Made by a program: the position numbers and the translations under genes. Below, piece by piece: positions 34,807 through 44,289 of a DNA stretch of 64,000 nt (position 1 is its first letter; each line of letters opens with the position of its first letter). The notes beneath the pieces are model-generated. The model searched no databases, was not told the origin of the DNA, and saw nothing but the letters and a program-made list of their open reading frames with translations. This DNA comes from Rhizorhabdus phycosphaerae (GTDB lineage Bacteria > Pseudomonadota > Alphaproteobacteria > Sphingomonadales > Sphingomonadaceae), in assembly GCF_011044255.1 (NCBI RefSeq), contig NZ_CP049107.1, positions 682,001 to 746,000 on the forward strand, in the 5' to 3' direction.

Positions 34807-35035
34807 AGCCGCTCCCTCACCTCCGATGGCGACAGAATGCCGTCTCGATCGGCCAATTCCAATGCGAATGGCTCAACCAATCCGTTTTGGATCAATCGCC
34901 GATCTTGTCGGCGATTGCCGATCCAGGCGAGGCGTATATCATTTGAATGTGTCGCGTGAACGTGTCGAGCCCGGCGACGAGAAGCCTCTGGGAGTGCCTT
35001 ATATGACCGGCGAAATGGCTGGCGCACGACCTTAT

Positions 35036-35063
35036 AGAAACCTCTTACTTTTCAGAAGTTTCT
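35036..35063 (-). terminator. Hairpin after tRNA-Ser
   Basis: Read on the minus strand, AGAAACTTCT pairs with AGAGGTTTCT (ten pairs with one G-U) around an eight-base loop. It starts at the last base of the encoded CCA end of the tRNA gene. No T-run follows, so its terminator function is tentative. Confidence 0.45.
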
Positions 35064-35155
35064 GGCGGAGACGGAGGGATTCGAACCCTCGGTACCAGAT
35101 TTACCGGTACGGCGGTTTAGCAAACCGCTGGTTTCAGCCACTCACCCACGTCTCC
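35063..35155 (-). tRNA. tRNA-Ser (anticodon GCT)
   Basis: A 93-base class II tRNA. Read on the minus strand it starts GGAGACGTGGGTGAG and ends in GTCTCCG followed by an encoded CCA; the seven-base acceptor arms match. The T arm has GGTTCGAATCC, the anticodon loop TTGCTAA is flanked by CGGT/ACCG and reads GCT, and the long variable arm fits serine tRNAs. Its 3' end faces the catabolic cluster to the left, the side on which tRNA-targeted islands insert. Confidence 0.95.
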
Positions 35156-35311
35156 GGGTCGGCAGAGGCCGGGCTATAGCGGGCGGGTGCGGCGGGATCA
35201 ACAGGCTCCGTCAGCAAAATTTCGCCAGTAATATTCAGGTGGGCGTTCATTGCAGCGACAGCCAAAAGACGCTTTAAGGCGGGCAGCCGAGGCAGATATC
35301 CGGAGGATGGG

Positions 35312-36088
35312 ATGTTCAAGAACATGACGCTGGGTTTCAGCGCGGCGATTGCCATGGCGATGTCGGCGACGGCCCAGGCGCAGGTCCGGACGATGGATCC
35401 GAACCAGGCGAGCGATCTTGCCGCCGTGCCGGCCAGCGAAGCCAATTACGGAACGACCGTCAGCGCACCTGCTTCGGCCCCTGCGATGGATCCTGCTGGC
35501 GAACCCGCCCCGGGCGATATGGCACCGGCTGCGGACGCCGTACGCGTCGAAGGCGGCGCCATGCCCAATTCCACCCGCGCCCAGGCTGTCGAGGCGGTCG
35601 AAGGCGGGACCTATGCCCAGGACGACGTGCTGAGCGCGGCCGAGGGAACCTTTGGCAAGGGTGCGCAGGGTCTCGCCAAGCTTATCGAGAAGATCTTCGC
35701 CGAGCAGGGCAAGCCCAATGCCTATATTGCAGGCCGCGAGGCCGGCGGCGCGGTCATCGTCGGTGTCCGTTATGGTTCGGGCACGCTATTCCACAAGGTA
35801 GAGGGGCAGCAGCCGATCTACTGGACCGGGCCTTCGCTCGGCTTCGATCTCGGCGCCAACGGCGCGAAAAGCTTCGTGCTTGTCTATAATCTCTACGACA
35901 GCGCCGATATCTTTCAGCGTTTCCCGGCCGTCGAGGGTACCGCCTATGTTATCGGCGGCTTCACCGCGACCTATTTGCGCCGCGGCGACGTCGTACTGAT
36001 CCCGATCCGCCTCGGCGTCGGCTGGCGGCTCGGCGTCAATGTCGGCTATATGAACTTCACCAAGAAGTCGAAGATGCTGCCCTTCTGA
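35312..36088 (+). CDS. eipA: EipA family (DUF1134) envelope protein
   Basis: A 258-residue periplasmic protein of the DUF1134/EipA family. A signal peptide (about 1-24) is followed by a low-complexity Pro/Ala-rich stretch, then the conserved domain from DDVLSAAEGTFGKGAQGLAK through YIAGREAGGAVIVGVRYGSG, WTGPSLGFDLGANGAKSF and VIPIRLGVGWRLGVNVGYM-like end. In Brucella, EipA supports cell-envelope integrity; function in sphingomonads is inferred. It follows tRNA-Ser divergently and begins the core-genome part of the window. A terminator hairpin follows. Confidence 0.88.
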   Translation: MFKNMTLGFSAAIAMAMSATAQAQVRTMDPNQASDLAAVPASEANYGTTVSAPASAPAMDPAGEPAPGDMAPAADAVRVEGGAMPNSTRAQAVEAVEGGTYAQDDVLSAAEGTFGKGAQGLAKLIEKIFAEQGKPNAYIAGREAGGAVIVGVRYGSGTLFHKVEGQQPIYWTGPSLGFDLGANGAKSFVLVYNLYDSADIFQRFPAVEGTAYVIGGFTATYLRRGDVVLIPIRLGVGWRLGVNVGYMNFTKKSKMLPF

Positions 36089-36116
36089 GGTGCGCTCGCG
36101 ACATCCGACAGGCTTG

Positions 36117-36155
36117 GCGCCGCCGTGGTTCCCGACCCGGCGGCGCTTTGCGTTT
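36117..36155 (+). terminator. Terminator after the EipA gene
   Basis: GCGCCGCCG (36117-36125) pairs with CGGCGGCGC (36138-36146) around a 12-base loop, followed by TTTGCGTTT. It lies 28 bases after the eipA stop, between that gene and the convergent pgeF gene. Confidence 0.7.
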
Positions 36156-36925
36156 CAGGGCAGAGCGATCAGGGAAATCTGCCGGCCATAGCCGGGCTCG
36201 CCCCGGTGGGTAGCGCGGCGGAAGCTGAAGAAGCGGTCGGGCTGCGCGTAGGTGTCCTCGCCCAGCGCGATCACCCGCCCCACCCCCGCCGCCGCCAGGC
36301 GATGCGCGACATAGGCCTCGATATCGAACTGGGCATGGCCGAGCCGGCGGCCATCGGCAAAGAAGCGTTCATTCTCCGGATCGGCATCGGTGAACCGCGC
36401 GACGAAGGCCTCGTCGACCTCATAGGAGGACCGCGCGATGCAGGGCCCGATCGCGGCAACGATCCGCGCGCGATCGGCGCCCAGGGCCACCATCGCATCG
36501 AGCGTCCGGTCGGTCACGCCAGTTATGGCCCCTTTCCATCCGGCATGGGCCGCCCCGACCACAGCCGCTTCGCGATCTGCGAACAGCACCGGCACGCAAT
36601 CCGCCGTCAATATGCCGAGCAGCAACCCCGGCGTCGCGGTCACCAATGCGTCGGCATGGGGGCGGGCATCATCGGGAAACGCCTCCGTCACCGTCACCAC
36701 ATCGGGTGAATGCACCTGGTGCAGCGTGACCAGGCGATGGCCGGGTGCGACCGCCTCCACCGCGCGGCGGCGGTTCTCGAGAATCGCGCCGCGATCGTCG
36801 TCGGAGCCCAGACCGACATTCAGGCCGGCGTGGATGCCCTCCGAAACACCCCCCTCACGACCTAGAAAGCCATGGGCCAGGCCGGCAAGCGCTGCGACCC
36901 GGATGGGAATGGGACGATCGCTCAT
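36155..36925 (-). CDS. pgeF: Peptidoglycan editing factor PgeF (laccase-domain family)
   Basis: A 256-residue polyphenol-oxidase/laccase-domain protein (YfiH/PgeF). The metal-site motifs are TLHQVHSPDVV, TADCVPVLFAD and GAAHAGWKGAITGV. PgeF homologues remove misincorporated serine-containing muropeptide precursors and other members have purine nucleoside activity. The ATG at 36925 overlaps the stop of the acylphosphatase gene (ATGA), so the two are translationally coupled. The longer in-frame start upstream would run through that gene. Confidence 0.9.
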   Translation of the reverse strand: MSDRPIPIRVAALAGLAHGFLGREGGVSEGIHAGLNVGLGSDDDRGAILENRRRAVEAVAPGHRLVTLHQVHSPDVVTVTEAFPDDARPHADALVTATPGLLLGILTADCVPVLFADREAAVVGAAHAGWKGAITGVTDRTLDAMVALGADRARIVAAIGPCIARSSYEVDEAFVARFTDADPENERFFADGRRLGHAQFDIEAYVAHRLAAAGVGRVIALGEDTYAQPDRFFSFRRATHRGEPGYGRQISLIALP

Positions 36926-37215
36926 ACGGTCGGCTTCTGCGTGAAGCCTGCGGCGACGATGCCGGGCGTTTCCTCTACCTCCACCCGGTCGACGCGGCTC
37001 GCCGGAGATCCTCGGTGGCAACGCTCGATGAAGGCTTCGACCTGCGTCGATACGCCGCTGACGACCGCCTCCACCGACCCGTCGAGCCGGTTGCGGACCC
37101 AGCCGGCGAGGCCGAGATCGTTCGCTTGCTCGACCGTCCAGGCGCGGAACCAGACGCCCTGCACCTTGCCCGATATCCGGACCCGGCGGGCGATCCGCGC
37201 CTCGGTCCCGGTCAC
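36922..37215 (-). CDS. acyP: Acylphosphatase
   Basis: A 97-residue acylphosphatase, which hydrolyses carboxyl phosphates. The signature [20 protein letters not shown] contains the catalytic Arg (VWFRAW), and [14 protein letters not shown] contains the Asn and the following Gly-rich strand. The start is a GTG overlapping the aroC stop (GTGA at 37212-37215), and its end overlaps the pgeF start. So aroC, this gene and pgeF form a tightly coupled set. Confidence 0.85.
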   Translation of the reverse strand: MTGTEARIARRVRISGKVQGVWFRAWTVEQANDLGLAGWVRNRLDGSVEAVVSGVSTQVEAFIERCHRGSPASRVDRVEVEETPGIVAAGFTQKPTV

Positions 37216-38285
37216 GCGCCGACCTGGGCGCGGTGGAGCAGCTTCTGGTCGGCAAGGACGAGCGCCACCATCGCCTCCAGCACCGGCGCGGCGCGGATGC
37301 CGACGCAGGGGTCGTGGCGCCCCTTGGTGCGGATGTCGGCGGCCTGCCCGTCGCGCCCGATGGTCTCGACCGGGGTCAGGATGGACGAGGTCGGCTTCAG
37401 AGCGATCCGTACGATCAGCGGCTGCCCGGTCGAAATGCCACCGGCGACGCCGCCTGCGTGATTGGCAAGGAACTCCGGCTGGCCGTCCGGGCCGGGGCGC
37501 ATCGGATCGGCATTGGTCTCTCCGGTCAGCCGTGCCGCCTCGAACCCGTCGCCGATCTCGACGCCCTTGACCGCGTTGATCGACATGCAGGCCGACGCCA
37601 GCTCGCTGTCGAGCTTGGCATAGAGCGGCGCGCCCCAGCCTGCAGGCAGCCCCTCGGCGACACATTCGACGATCGCACCGACCGACGAGCCGGCCTTGCG
37701 CGCCTCGTCGACGATCTTTTCCCACCGTGCGGCGGCCGCCCTGTCGGGGCAGAAGAAGGGATTTTCGTCGATTGCGGCATCGTCAAACGCTGCACGGTCG
37801 ATCGCATCGCCGCCAAGCTCGGTCAGATAGGCGCGGATGCGAACCTCTGGGATGACGAGCCGCGCCACGGCCCCCGCCGCCACGCGCGAGGCCGTCTCGC
37901 GCGCCGAACTGCGCCCGCCCCCGCGATAGTCGCGAAAGCCATATTTGGCGTCATAAACATAATCGGCATGGCCGGGCCGATAGGCGAGCGCGACTTCGGA
38001 ATAGTCCTTCGACCGCTGGTCGACATTTTCGATCATCAGGCTGATCGGCGTGCCCGTCGTCCTGCCCTCGAAAACACCGGACAGAATGCGGACCTGATCG
38101 GGCTCCTGCCGCTGGGTGGTGAAGCGCGACGTTCCGGGCCGGCGCTTGTCGAGCCAGGGCTGGATAAGCGCCTCGCTGATCTCCAGCCCCGGGGGGCAGC
38201 CGTCGACCATCGCGCCGATCGCGGGGCCATGGCTTTCGCCCCAGGTGGAAAAGCGAAAGACGCGGCCGAAGCTGTTGAAGGACAT
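37212..38285 (-). CDS. aroC: Chorismate synthase
   Basis: A 357-residue chorismate synthase, making chorismate from 5-enolpyruvylshikimate 3-phosphate with reduced FMN in aromatic amino acid biosynthesis. Signatures: [20 protein letters not shown] at the N-terminus, [38 protein letters not shown] and [19 protein letters not shown]. Length is normal. It is upstream of and overlapping the acylphosphatase gene and downstream of fabI. Confidence 0.97.
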   Translation of the reverse strand: MSFNSFGRVFRFSTWGESHGPAIGAMVDGCPPGLEISEALIQPWLDKRRPGTSRFTTQRQEPDQVRILSGVFEGRTTGTPISLMIENVDQRSKDYSEVALAYRPGHADYVYDAKYGFRDYRGGGRSSARETASRVAAGAVARLVIPEVRIRAYLTELGGDAIDRAAFDDAAIDENPFFCPDRAAAARWEKIVDEARKAGSSVGAIVECVAEGLPAGWGAPLYAKLDSELASACMSINAVKGVEIGDGFEAARLTGETNADPMRPGPDGQPEFLANHAGGVAGGISTGQPLIVRIALKPTSSILTPVETIGRDGQAADIRTKGRHDPCVGIRAAPVLEAMVALVLADQKLLHRAQVGA

Positions 38286-38370
38286 CAGAGCGCCTCCGTC
38301 CGGCGCGCGCCGCGCGATGATGTTCGTGCCTGCAGCCCGTTCATGATGCTTGTCTCTGTTCCGTTCATTC

Positions 38371-38391
38371 GGGGCCGCTGCACGCGGCCCC
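38371..38391 (-). terminator. Hairpin after fabI
   Basis: GGGGCCGC (38371-38378) pairs with GCGGCCCC (38384-38391) around a five-base loop, beginning about eight bases downstream of the fabI stop. It is strongly GC but lacks a T-run on the minus strand, so it is likely but not proven as a terminator. Confidence 0.5.
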
Positions 38392-38398
38392 CTTTCGT

Positions 38399-39202
38399 TC
38401 AGGCCAGCGCGATGTCAGGCGCGTCCTCGGCCTTCATGCCGATCACATTATAGCCGGCATCGACATGATGGATCTCGCCGGTTACGCCGGAGGCGAGGTC
38501 GGACAGGAGATAGACCCCCGCGCCGCCCACATCCTCGATCGTCACGTTGCGACGAAGCGGAGAATTATATTCGTTCCACTTCAGGATGTAGCGGAAATCG
38601 CCGATGCCGCTGGCCGCCAGCGTCTTGATCGGCCCCGCAGAAATGGCGTTGACGCGAATATTCTCCGGTCCGAGGTCCATCGCCAGATATTTGACGCTGG
38701 TCTCCAGCGCCGCCTTGGCCACGCCCATGACATTGTAATGGGGCACGACCTTTTCTGCGCCGTAATAGCTGAGCGTAAGGATCGATCCGCCCTCGGCCAT
38801 CATCGGTCGGGCCCGGCGGGTCACCGCGACGAAGCTATAGGCGGAGATGTTCATCGTCAGCAGGAAGTTCTCGAGGCTGGTGTCGACGAACTTGCCGCGC
38901 AACTCGTTCTTGTCCGAGAATCCGATGGCATGGACGAGGAAGTCGATCTTCGGCCAGCGCGCCGCGAGGGTTGCAAAGGCCGCGTCGACCCCTTCGGCCG
39001 TCGAGACGTCGCACTCGATCAGGAAGTCGGAGCCGACCTGCTCGGCCAGCGGGCGCACACGCCGCTCAAGCGCTTCGCCCTGATAGCTGAAGGCCATCTC
39101 GGCACCCTGAGCGTGAAGCGCCTTTGCGATGCCCCAAGCCAGCGAGCGATCATTGGCGAGGCCCATGATCAGCCCGCGTTTCCCCATCATCAAACCGGCC
39201 AC
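38399..39202 (-). CDS. fabI: Enoyl-[acyl-carrier-protein] reductase FabI
   Basis: A 267-residue NADH-dependent enoyl-ACP reductase of type II fatty acid synthesis. Seen are [34 protein letters not shown], the Tyr-x6-Lys catalytic pair in [12 protein letters not shown] and [10 protein letters not shown]. FabI is an SDR relative and a target of triclosan in other bacteria. It precedes aroC on the minus strand with a 113-base gap, and is preceded by the YihY-family gene. Confidence 0.96.
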   Translation of the reverse strand: MAGLMMGKRGLIMGLANDRSLAWGIAKALHAQGAEMAFSYQGEALERRVRPLAEQVGSDFLIECDVSTAEGVDAAFATLAARWPKIDFLVHAIGFSDKNELRGKFVDTSLENFLLTMNISAYSFVAVTRRARPMMAEGGSILTLSYYGAEKVVPHYNVMGVAKAALETSVKYLAMDLGPENIRVNAISAGPIKTLAASGIGDFRYILKWNEYNSPLRRNVTIEDVGGAGVYLLSDLASGVTGEIHHVDAGYNVIGMKAEDAPDIALA

Positions 39203-39212
39203 GACAACTCCC

Positions 39213-40136
39213 TTATTCGTTCGGCGCGGCTTCCTTTACAGAAGTTTCCGGGGTTTCGGCTAGAGCCGCGTTGAGATGGGCGCCAAAGACGAGGCCGAGC
39301 CCCACCAGCCAGAAGAAAAGCAGGGTCACAATAACGCCGGCCAGGCTACCATATGTCCGCCCGTAGCCACCGAAAGCGCTCACGACGATCGGCAACAGCA
39401 TCGTCACCGCCATCCACCAGCTGCCCGTGAACAGCGCCCCCGGCCATTTCGGGCAAGCCGCCAGCCGATAGCGGGCCGGCGCCAGCACGGTGAACAGCGC
39501 ATAGAGGGCGCCGATGAGCATCGCCAGCGGTGCCAGACGGGACACGCCGATCAGGGCGGTGATTCCCTTGGCGAAAGGCAGCAGCCTTACGACGAACTGC
39601 TCGACGCCGGTCAGGACGACCTGCGCACTGAACGCCGCCATCGCCATGATCACCGAAGTGACGATGATCAGGATGCTGCCAGCCCGATAATGCCAGAAGC
39701 TCTTGCTCGGTTTCACGCCATAAGCGCGATAGAGAATATCGCGGATCGTCTCGACGAAGCTCCCTACGGTCCACAGACCGATCAGCGCACCGAACCAGAG
39801 CAGCGTGCCCTGGTTGTTTGCCGCAAGCACATCGTTGATCGGCTGCGCGACGAGATCCCGAACCGAGGGGGGGACCGTTGCGAGAAAGCCATAGACAGCC
39901 TGCTGCACATCGGGCGTCCGACCGACGAGTTGCGCCAGCGCGGCCATGACGATGAAGAAGGGAAACATCGTCAACAGCGCGAGATAAGCGATGTTGCCGG
40001 CATGGATGAACCCGTCCGAATAGACGCCGATCGCGGCGCGCTTGAGCACCAGGAAGATTCGACCGCCGGGGCGGAGCTGGTCGAGATGGGTTTCGAGGGG
40101 GCGTTGGCGGCGGGCTTCGGGGGATTCATCCTGCAT
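39213..40136 (-). CDS. YihY/virulence factor BrkB family membrane protein
   Basis: A 307-residue integral membrane protein of the YihY/BrkB (UPF0761) family, with about six transmembrane segments: NIAYLALLTMFPFFIVMAAL, LLWFGALIGLWTVGSFVETI, SILIIVTSVIMAMAAFSAQV, LAPLAMLIGALYALFTVLAP, WPGALFTGSWWMAVTMLLPI and VIVTLLFFWLVGLGLVFGAH. The cytosolic N-terminus is charged. Function in this family is not settled. It lies 10 bases upstream of fabI, so probably co-transcribed. Confidence 0.9.
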   Translation of the reverse strand: MQDESPEARRQRPLETHLDQLRPGGRIFLVLKRAAIGVYSDGFIHAGNIAYLALLTMFPFFIVMAALAQLVGRTPDVQQAVYGFLATVPPSVRDLVAQPINDVLAANNQGTLLWFGALIGLWTVGSFVETIRDILYRAYGVKPSKSFWHYRAGSILIIVTSVIMAMAAFSAQVVLTGVEQFVVRLLPFAKGITALIGVSRLAPLAMLIGALYALFTVLAPARYRLAACPKWPGALFTGSWWMAVTMLLPIVVSAFGGYGRTYGSLAGVIVTLLFFWLVGLGLVFGAHLNAALAETPETSVKEAAPNE

Positions 40137-40183
40137 CGTGAAACCGTCCCGAAACCCCTGCCGTCACTCGCCCGTTCCTTCGC

Positions 40184-41158
40184 CTATTCGAACTGGGCCC
40201 GCGGATTGCGCTGGCCCTTGCCGCTCCAGCGCTCGACAAAGGCTTCCAGTTCCGCGTCTCCCTGCGGAATGTCGATCATGACCGTGACCAGCTGATCGCC
40301 GCGGCTGCCATCCTTGCGGTGGAAGCCCTTGCCTTTCAGGCGCAGCGTCTTGCCCGAGGCCGTCCCTTTCGGAATGGCCAGCATGACCGCACCGTCCACG
40401 GTGGGCACGCGCACCTTTTCTCCCAGAACCGCCTCTTCCAGCGCGACCGGCAGGTCCAGCCTGACATCGTCGCCATCACGAATGAAAAAGCGGTGCGGAC
40501 GCACTTCGACCGTGACGATCGCGTCGCCCCTGCCACCCGGGCCCTCGTCGCCTTGGCCGGCGAGCCGCATCTGCGTCCCGGTCTCGACGCCATTGGGCAG
40601 CTTGACGTCGATCGTCTTTCCGCTGGGCAGGCTGATCCGTTGGGGCTTCAGCGCGGCGGCATCCTCGAACGGAACGCTGAGCTTATAGGACACATCGGCG
40701 CCGCGCAGCGGGCGCCCGCCGCCTTGCGTACCGAAACCGCCAAAGCCGCCCCGCCGGCCAGCCCCCGGCCCGGCGCCCGCCCCGCGCGAACGGCCGAATA
40801 TGCCTTCAAATATGTCGCCGAAGTCGGCGCCGTCGCCGAAGTCGAAGCTCGCGCCGCCGGGGCCGGCACCGGGATTGAACCCGCCGCCGCCGCGCCCACC
40901 GAAGCCGAACGGACCGCGCGGATTACCCTGTTCGTCGATTTCCCCTCGATCATATTGCGCACGCTTGTCGCGATCGGACAGCAGGTCATAGGCCGCCGTC
41001 ACCTCCGCAAAGCGCTCGGCCGCCTTCGGATTGTCCGTATTACGGTCCGGGTGCAGCTCTTTCGCGAGCTTGCGATAGGCCTTCTTGATCTCGGCCTCGT
41101 CCGCGCCGCGCTTCAGCCCAAGCATCGAATAGAGATCAGCCATCGTCGTCGTCGTCAT
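40184..41158 (-). CDS. DnaJ-family co-chaperone (CbpA-like, class B)
   Basis: A 324-residue J-protein. The J domain (about 8-72) has the HPD motif in KELHPDRNTDNP. A Gly/Phe-rich segment follows (FGFGGRGGGGFNPGAG), then the substrate-binding C-terminal domains (PFEDAAALKPQRISLPSG, VRLDLPVALEEAVLGEK). The cysteine zinc-finger of DnaJ proper is absent, hence class B. It should stimulate DnaK ATPase. It is divergent from the metallopeptidase gene at 41314. Start choice between ATG 41158 and 41143 is open. Confidence 0.9.
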   Translation of the reverse strand: MTTTTMADLYSMLGLKRGADEAEIKKAYRKLAKELHPDRNTDNPKAAERFAEVTAAYDLLSDRDKRAQYDRGEIDEQGNPRGPFGFGGRGGGGFNPGAGPGGASFDFGDGADFGDIFEGIFGRSRGAGAGPGAGRRGGFGGFGTQGGGRPLRGADVSYKLSVPFEDAAALKPQRISLPSGKTIDVKLPNGVETGTQMRLAGQGDEGPGGRGDAIVTVEVRPHRFFIRDGDDVRLDLPVALEEAVLGEKVRVPTVDGAVMLAIPKGTASGKTLRLKGKGFHRKDGSRGDQLVTVMIDIPQGDAELEAFVERWSGKGQRNPRAQFE

Positions 41159-41313
41159 CCTAACGTCGCACCTGTTGCAAAAATGCCACAAGTGAGATGT
41201 GTACCGTCTTGCCGTTCCGCAAGAGAAAAATTGATGGACCGGACGGCAACTTGCCCGGCATCGCCCGCGTTCTGGGGCCAGATCGACCCAACTGCAAGCG
41301 AGTTGCCTGACCC

Positions 41314-42402
41314 ATGGCGCCTTTCCCCTGTCCGAACTGCCACCGCCCCTTGCATTTCGAGGCAAGGATCTGCCCAAGCTGCGGGTTCACGCTCGGCTAT
41401 GATCCCGATAGCGACGGCTTCCTCTTTCTTGGCGATGGGGCGACGACGTGGCGCGACGCAACGGGCCAACCGCATGCGGTCGCCGTCTGCGCCAATAATG
41501 ACGATCATGGCGTGTGCAACTGGCTCGTCCCTGCGGCCGACGAAACGCCCTATTGCCGCGCGTGCCGCCACAACCGGACTATTCCCGATCTCAGCATTCC
41601 CTCCGTTCCGGAACGCTGGGCGCGGATAGAGGCCGCCAAAAGGCGTCTGTTCCACACCCTGCTCAAGCTCGGCCTTCCGCTGGAAACCAAGGCAGAAGAA
41701 ATCGGGAAGATACAGGGGCTTGCCTTCGACTTCCTCTATGACCCCTCAGCCGAGGAGAGAGGCGAACCGCAAGTCTATACCGGCCATGACGACGGGCTGA
41801 TTACCCTCAACCTGATCGAGGCCGACGACGCCGAACGCGAGCGGGCGCGCACGCGGATGGGCGAGCCTTATCGTACCCTGCTCGGCCATTTCCGTCACGA
41901 GGTAGGTCATCATTACTGGTCGCGGCTCGTCGAGATCGATCCGGCCGAACTCGAGGTATGCCGCGCGGTCTTCGGCGACGACCGCATCGATTATGCACAG
42001 GCGCTTGCCGATCACTATGCCGCGGGCGGATCGAAGATCTGGACCGACGAGCATGTGAGCTATTACGCGACGTCGCATCCCTGGGAGGATTTTGCCGAAA
42101 CCTTCGCGCATTATCTGCACATGGTCGATACGCTCGCCTCGGTGCGCGGATTCGACATGCGAATGGCACCACTCGACGGCCCCGACGCCACCCCCGCCGG
42201 AGAAATCGACTTCGACCCCTATCGGGCATCGACCGAGGCGCTGGGGCAGCAGATGCTTCCCTGGAGCTTTGCGCTCAACACGATCAACCGCAGCATGGGT
42301 CAACCCGACCTCTATCCCTTCCATCTGTCGCCCGCGGTCACGGCCAAGATCGATTATGTGAACCGGCTGATCGCCAAGGCGTCCGGCAGATCGATCGCCT
42401 GA
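41314..42402 (+). CDS. Putative zinc-binding metallopeptidase with N-terminal zinc ribbon
   Basis: A 362-residue protein. The N-terminus has a four-Cys zinc ribbon (CPNCHRPLHFEARICPSCG), then a second Cys-rich stretch (VCNWLVPAADETPYCRACR), then a zinc protease-like motif in HFRHEVGHHYWSRL (HExxH type), with WEDFAETFAHYLHMVDTL possibly giving the third ligand. It matches the putative zinc-binding metallopeptidase family of COG4307 type, of unknown substrate. It is followed at once by a UbiB-type kinase gene at 42404 (one-base gap), suggesting co-transcription. Confidence 0.85.
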   Translation: MAPFPCPNCHRPLHFEARICPSCGFTLGYDPDSDGFLFLGDGATTWRDATGQPHAVAVCANNDDHGVCNWLVPAADETPYCRACRHNRTIPDLSIPSVPERWARIEAAKRRLFHTLLKLGLPLETKAEEIGKIQGLAFDFLYDPSAEERGEPQVYTGHDDGLITLNLIEADDAERERARTRMGEPYRTLLGHFRHEVGHHYWSRLVEIDPAELEVCRAVFGDDRIDYAQALADHYAAGGSKIWTDEHVSYYATSHPWEDFAETFAHYLHMVDTLASVRGFDMRMAPLDGPDATPAGEIDFDPYRASTEALGQQMLPWSFALNTINRSMGQPDLYPFHLSPAVTAKIDYVNRLIAKASGRSIA

Positions 42403-42403
42403 T

Positions 42404-43915
42404 ATGCTGAACATCCTGCGCGTGGCCGCACGCGACCGGGAGCGGCTCGCGGAGATACTGGCCGTCGCGTCACGCTTCGGGCTGGGGCTGTTGCTGGCCC
42501 GGCTCGGCCTCGACCGCAGCACGTCGGGCGACGATGCGGCCGGTGCCGATGATCTGCCTCGCCGCACGCGCCTCGCCTTCGAGGCGCTGGGCCCGACCTT
42601 CGTGAAGCTCGGCCAGATCCTTGCGACGCGCAGCGACCTGCTTCCGCCCGAATGGATCAGCGAGCTCGAACGCCTCCACAGCCAGGCGCCAACGCTCCCG
42701 TTCGAGCAAATTCGAAATCTGGTCGAACAAGCCCTTGGCGAATCTCCCGAAACAGCCTTCGCCTCATTCGAGACCACTCCGCTTGCGGCAGCCTCGATGG
42801 CCCAGGTTCACCGGGCGACGATATATGATGGCCAGGCGGTGGTTCTGAAGATCCGGCGTCCGGGAATCGACCGGCAGATGCGTGCCGACGTGCGGCTCCT
42901 CGCGCAGCTTGCCGCGATGGCCGAGGCGAGCAACGCGGAGATACGCCGCTATGCGCCGACCGATCTCGTCCGCAGCCTGGCGGACGCCATCCTCGAGGAA
43001 TTGGACTTCGCGAATGAAGGGCGCAACGCGGAGCGGCTACGCGACGACTTCCGCGACGATCCCCGCGTGGTGATACCGGCGATCCACTGGCAGTGGACCT
43101 CCGAGACACTGCTGGTGATGGATCATGTCGACGGCGTACCGCCCCGCAGTGGCGAGACACTGCGCGCGGCCGGCATTGATCCGGGCGCGATCGCGGAGCT
43201 CGGCGCCGATCTGGTTCTCGACATGGTGCTGATCAACGGACGCTTTCACGCCGACCCGCATCCCGGAAACCTGCTCTGCCTGACCGGAAACCGGATCGCA
43301 CTGCTCGACCTCGGCATGCTCGGCCATGTCTCGCCGAAACGTCGGGAGGAGTTCATCGATTTCGTGCGCTCCATTACGGCGTCCGACCCCGACGAAATAG
43401 CCAATGTGTTGCAGCGCTGGTCGACGGGCACGGTGCCGGCGGGGAATATTCGGCGCACGGCCGAACGCCTTATCGCGCGGCATGGCGGGCAGAGGATCCT
43501 GCTTGCTGCGATGGTCGCCGATTTCATGACGCTGATGCGCCAGGAAAAGCTCGTCCTGCCCGCCGATCTCCTGCTGATCTTCAAGGCGCTGATGACGATC
43601 GACGGCGTTCTGTCCGCAATCGTCCCCGATTTCGATCTCTCGCAGGCAATCGAGAGATCGAGCCTGCGCATTGCGATGCATCGTCTGTCCCCTGCGCGCT
43701 GGGAGACGACCCTCCAGTCGGTCGGGCGCGAACTGCTGCGAGCGGGCGATGATGCGCCAAGGCTGATCCGGGCGGCGGTCGCGCGTCTCGAGGCCCCGGT
43801 GCCGGAGACGGGGCCCGATCCTTCGCGAGTGGCCATCGTCTCTGCGCTGCGCTGGTTGGCAGCAGCCGTCTTCGCCGGCTCGGCGCTGATCGCGGCAGCG
43901 ATCGGCCTCCGCTAA
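42404..43915 (+). CDS. ABC1/UbiB-family protein kinase-like protein
   Basis: A 503-residue atypical kinase of the ABC1/UbiB family. The KxGQ region is PTFVKLGQILATRSDLLPPE, the Ala-rich loop AAASMAQVHRATIYDG, the ATP-binding Lys VVLKIRRPG, and the metal-site region ADPHPGNLLCL and ALLDLGMLG. A C-terminal hydrophobic stretch (WLAAAVFAGSALIAAAIG) suggests membrane anchoring, as in UbiB. Roles in ubiquinone biosynthesis or lipid handling are likely. A second family member lies at 48890-50212. Confidence 0.9.
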   Translation: MLNILRVAARDRERLAEILAVASRFGLGLLLARLGLDRSTSGDDAAGADDLPRRTRLAFEALGPTFVKLGQILATRSDLLPPEWISELERLHSQAPTLPFEQIRNLVEQALGESPETAFASFETTPLAAASMAQVHRATIYDGQAVVLKIRRPGIDRQMRADVRLLAQLAAMAEASNAEIRRYAPTDLVRSLADAILEELDFANEGRNAERLRDDFRDDPRVVIPAIHWQWTSETLLVMDHVDGVPPRSGETLRAAGIDPGAIAELGADLVLDMVLINGRFHADPHPGNLLCLTGNRIALLDLGMLGHVSPKRREEFIDFVRSITASDPDEIANVLQRWSTGTVPAGNIRRTAERLIARHGGQRILLAAMVADFMTLMRQEKLVLPADLLLIFKALMTIDGVLSAIVPDFDLSQAIERSSLRIAMHRLSPARWETTLQSVGRELLRAGDDAPRLIRAAVARLEAPVPETGPDPSRVAIVSALRWLAAAVFAGSALIAAAIGLR

Positions 43916-43924
43916 GCTGCGCGG

Positions 43925-44098
43925 TCAGGCCGGTGCGAACCTCCTCAGCCGCGCCGAAAGCCGTTCACGCACCAGCGCGTTGAGGCGGCGCAGCCGCAGC
44001 AGCCGCAGACCGCTCGGCGTGCGGCGCGACAGCTCGGAGCGAATCTCTTCTTCGATACGGTGGCGGATGTCGGTCAGGCGGTACATCATTGCAGACAT
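43925..44098 (-). CDS. Small helical protein, possibly DUF465/YdcH-like
   Basis: A 57-residue basic, helical protein: IRHRIEEEIRSELSRRTPSG followed by LRLLRLRRLNALVRERL. The pattern resembles DUF465 (YdcH) proteins, but similarity is weak and is not certain. The start at 44098 has AAGGGA seven bases upstream and is preferred over longer in-frame starts. It converges with the UbiB-type gene, with a gap of nine bases. Function unknown. Confidence 0.55.
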   Translation of the reverse strand: MSAMMYRLTDIRHRIEEEIRSELSRRTPSGLRLLRLRRLNALVRERLSARLRRFAPA

Positions 44099-44289
44099 GG
44101 TCAGTTCCCTTCGATGGTCATCGATCGGGGGAGCTGTGGCGGGCAAATAGACTGGACCCGGCATCGAGATCACCCGATGCGGTCCGACATCGCGATCCCG
44201 CAGGATCGCCAGAGGGGCCCGGCCCGCTTTTCGAAGATGGGGCACGCTTTCCCGGAGTCAAGGACCGGCGCGCAACGACGCTGCGTAAT

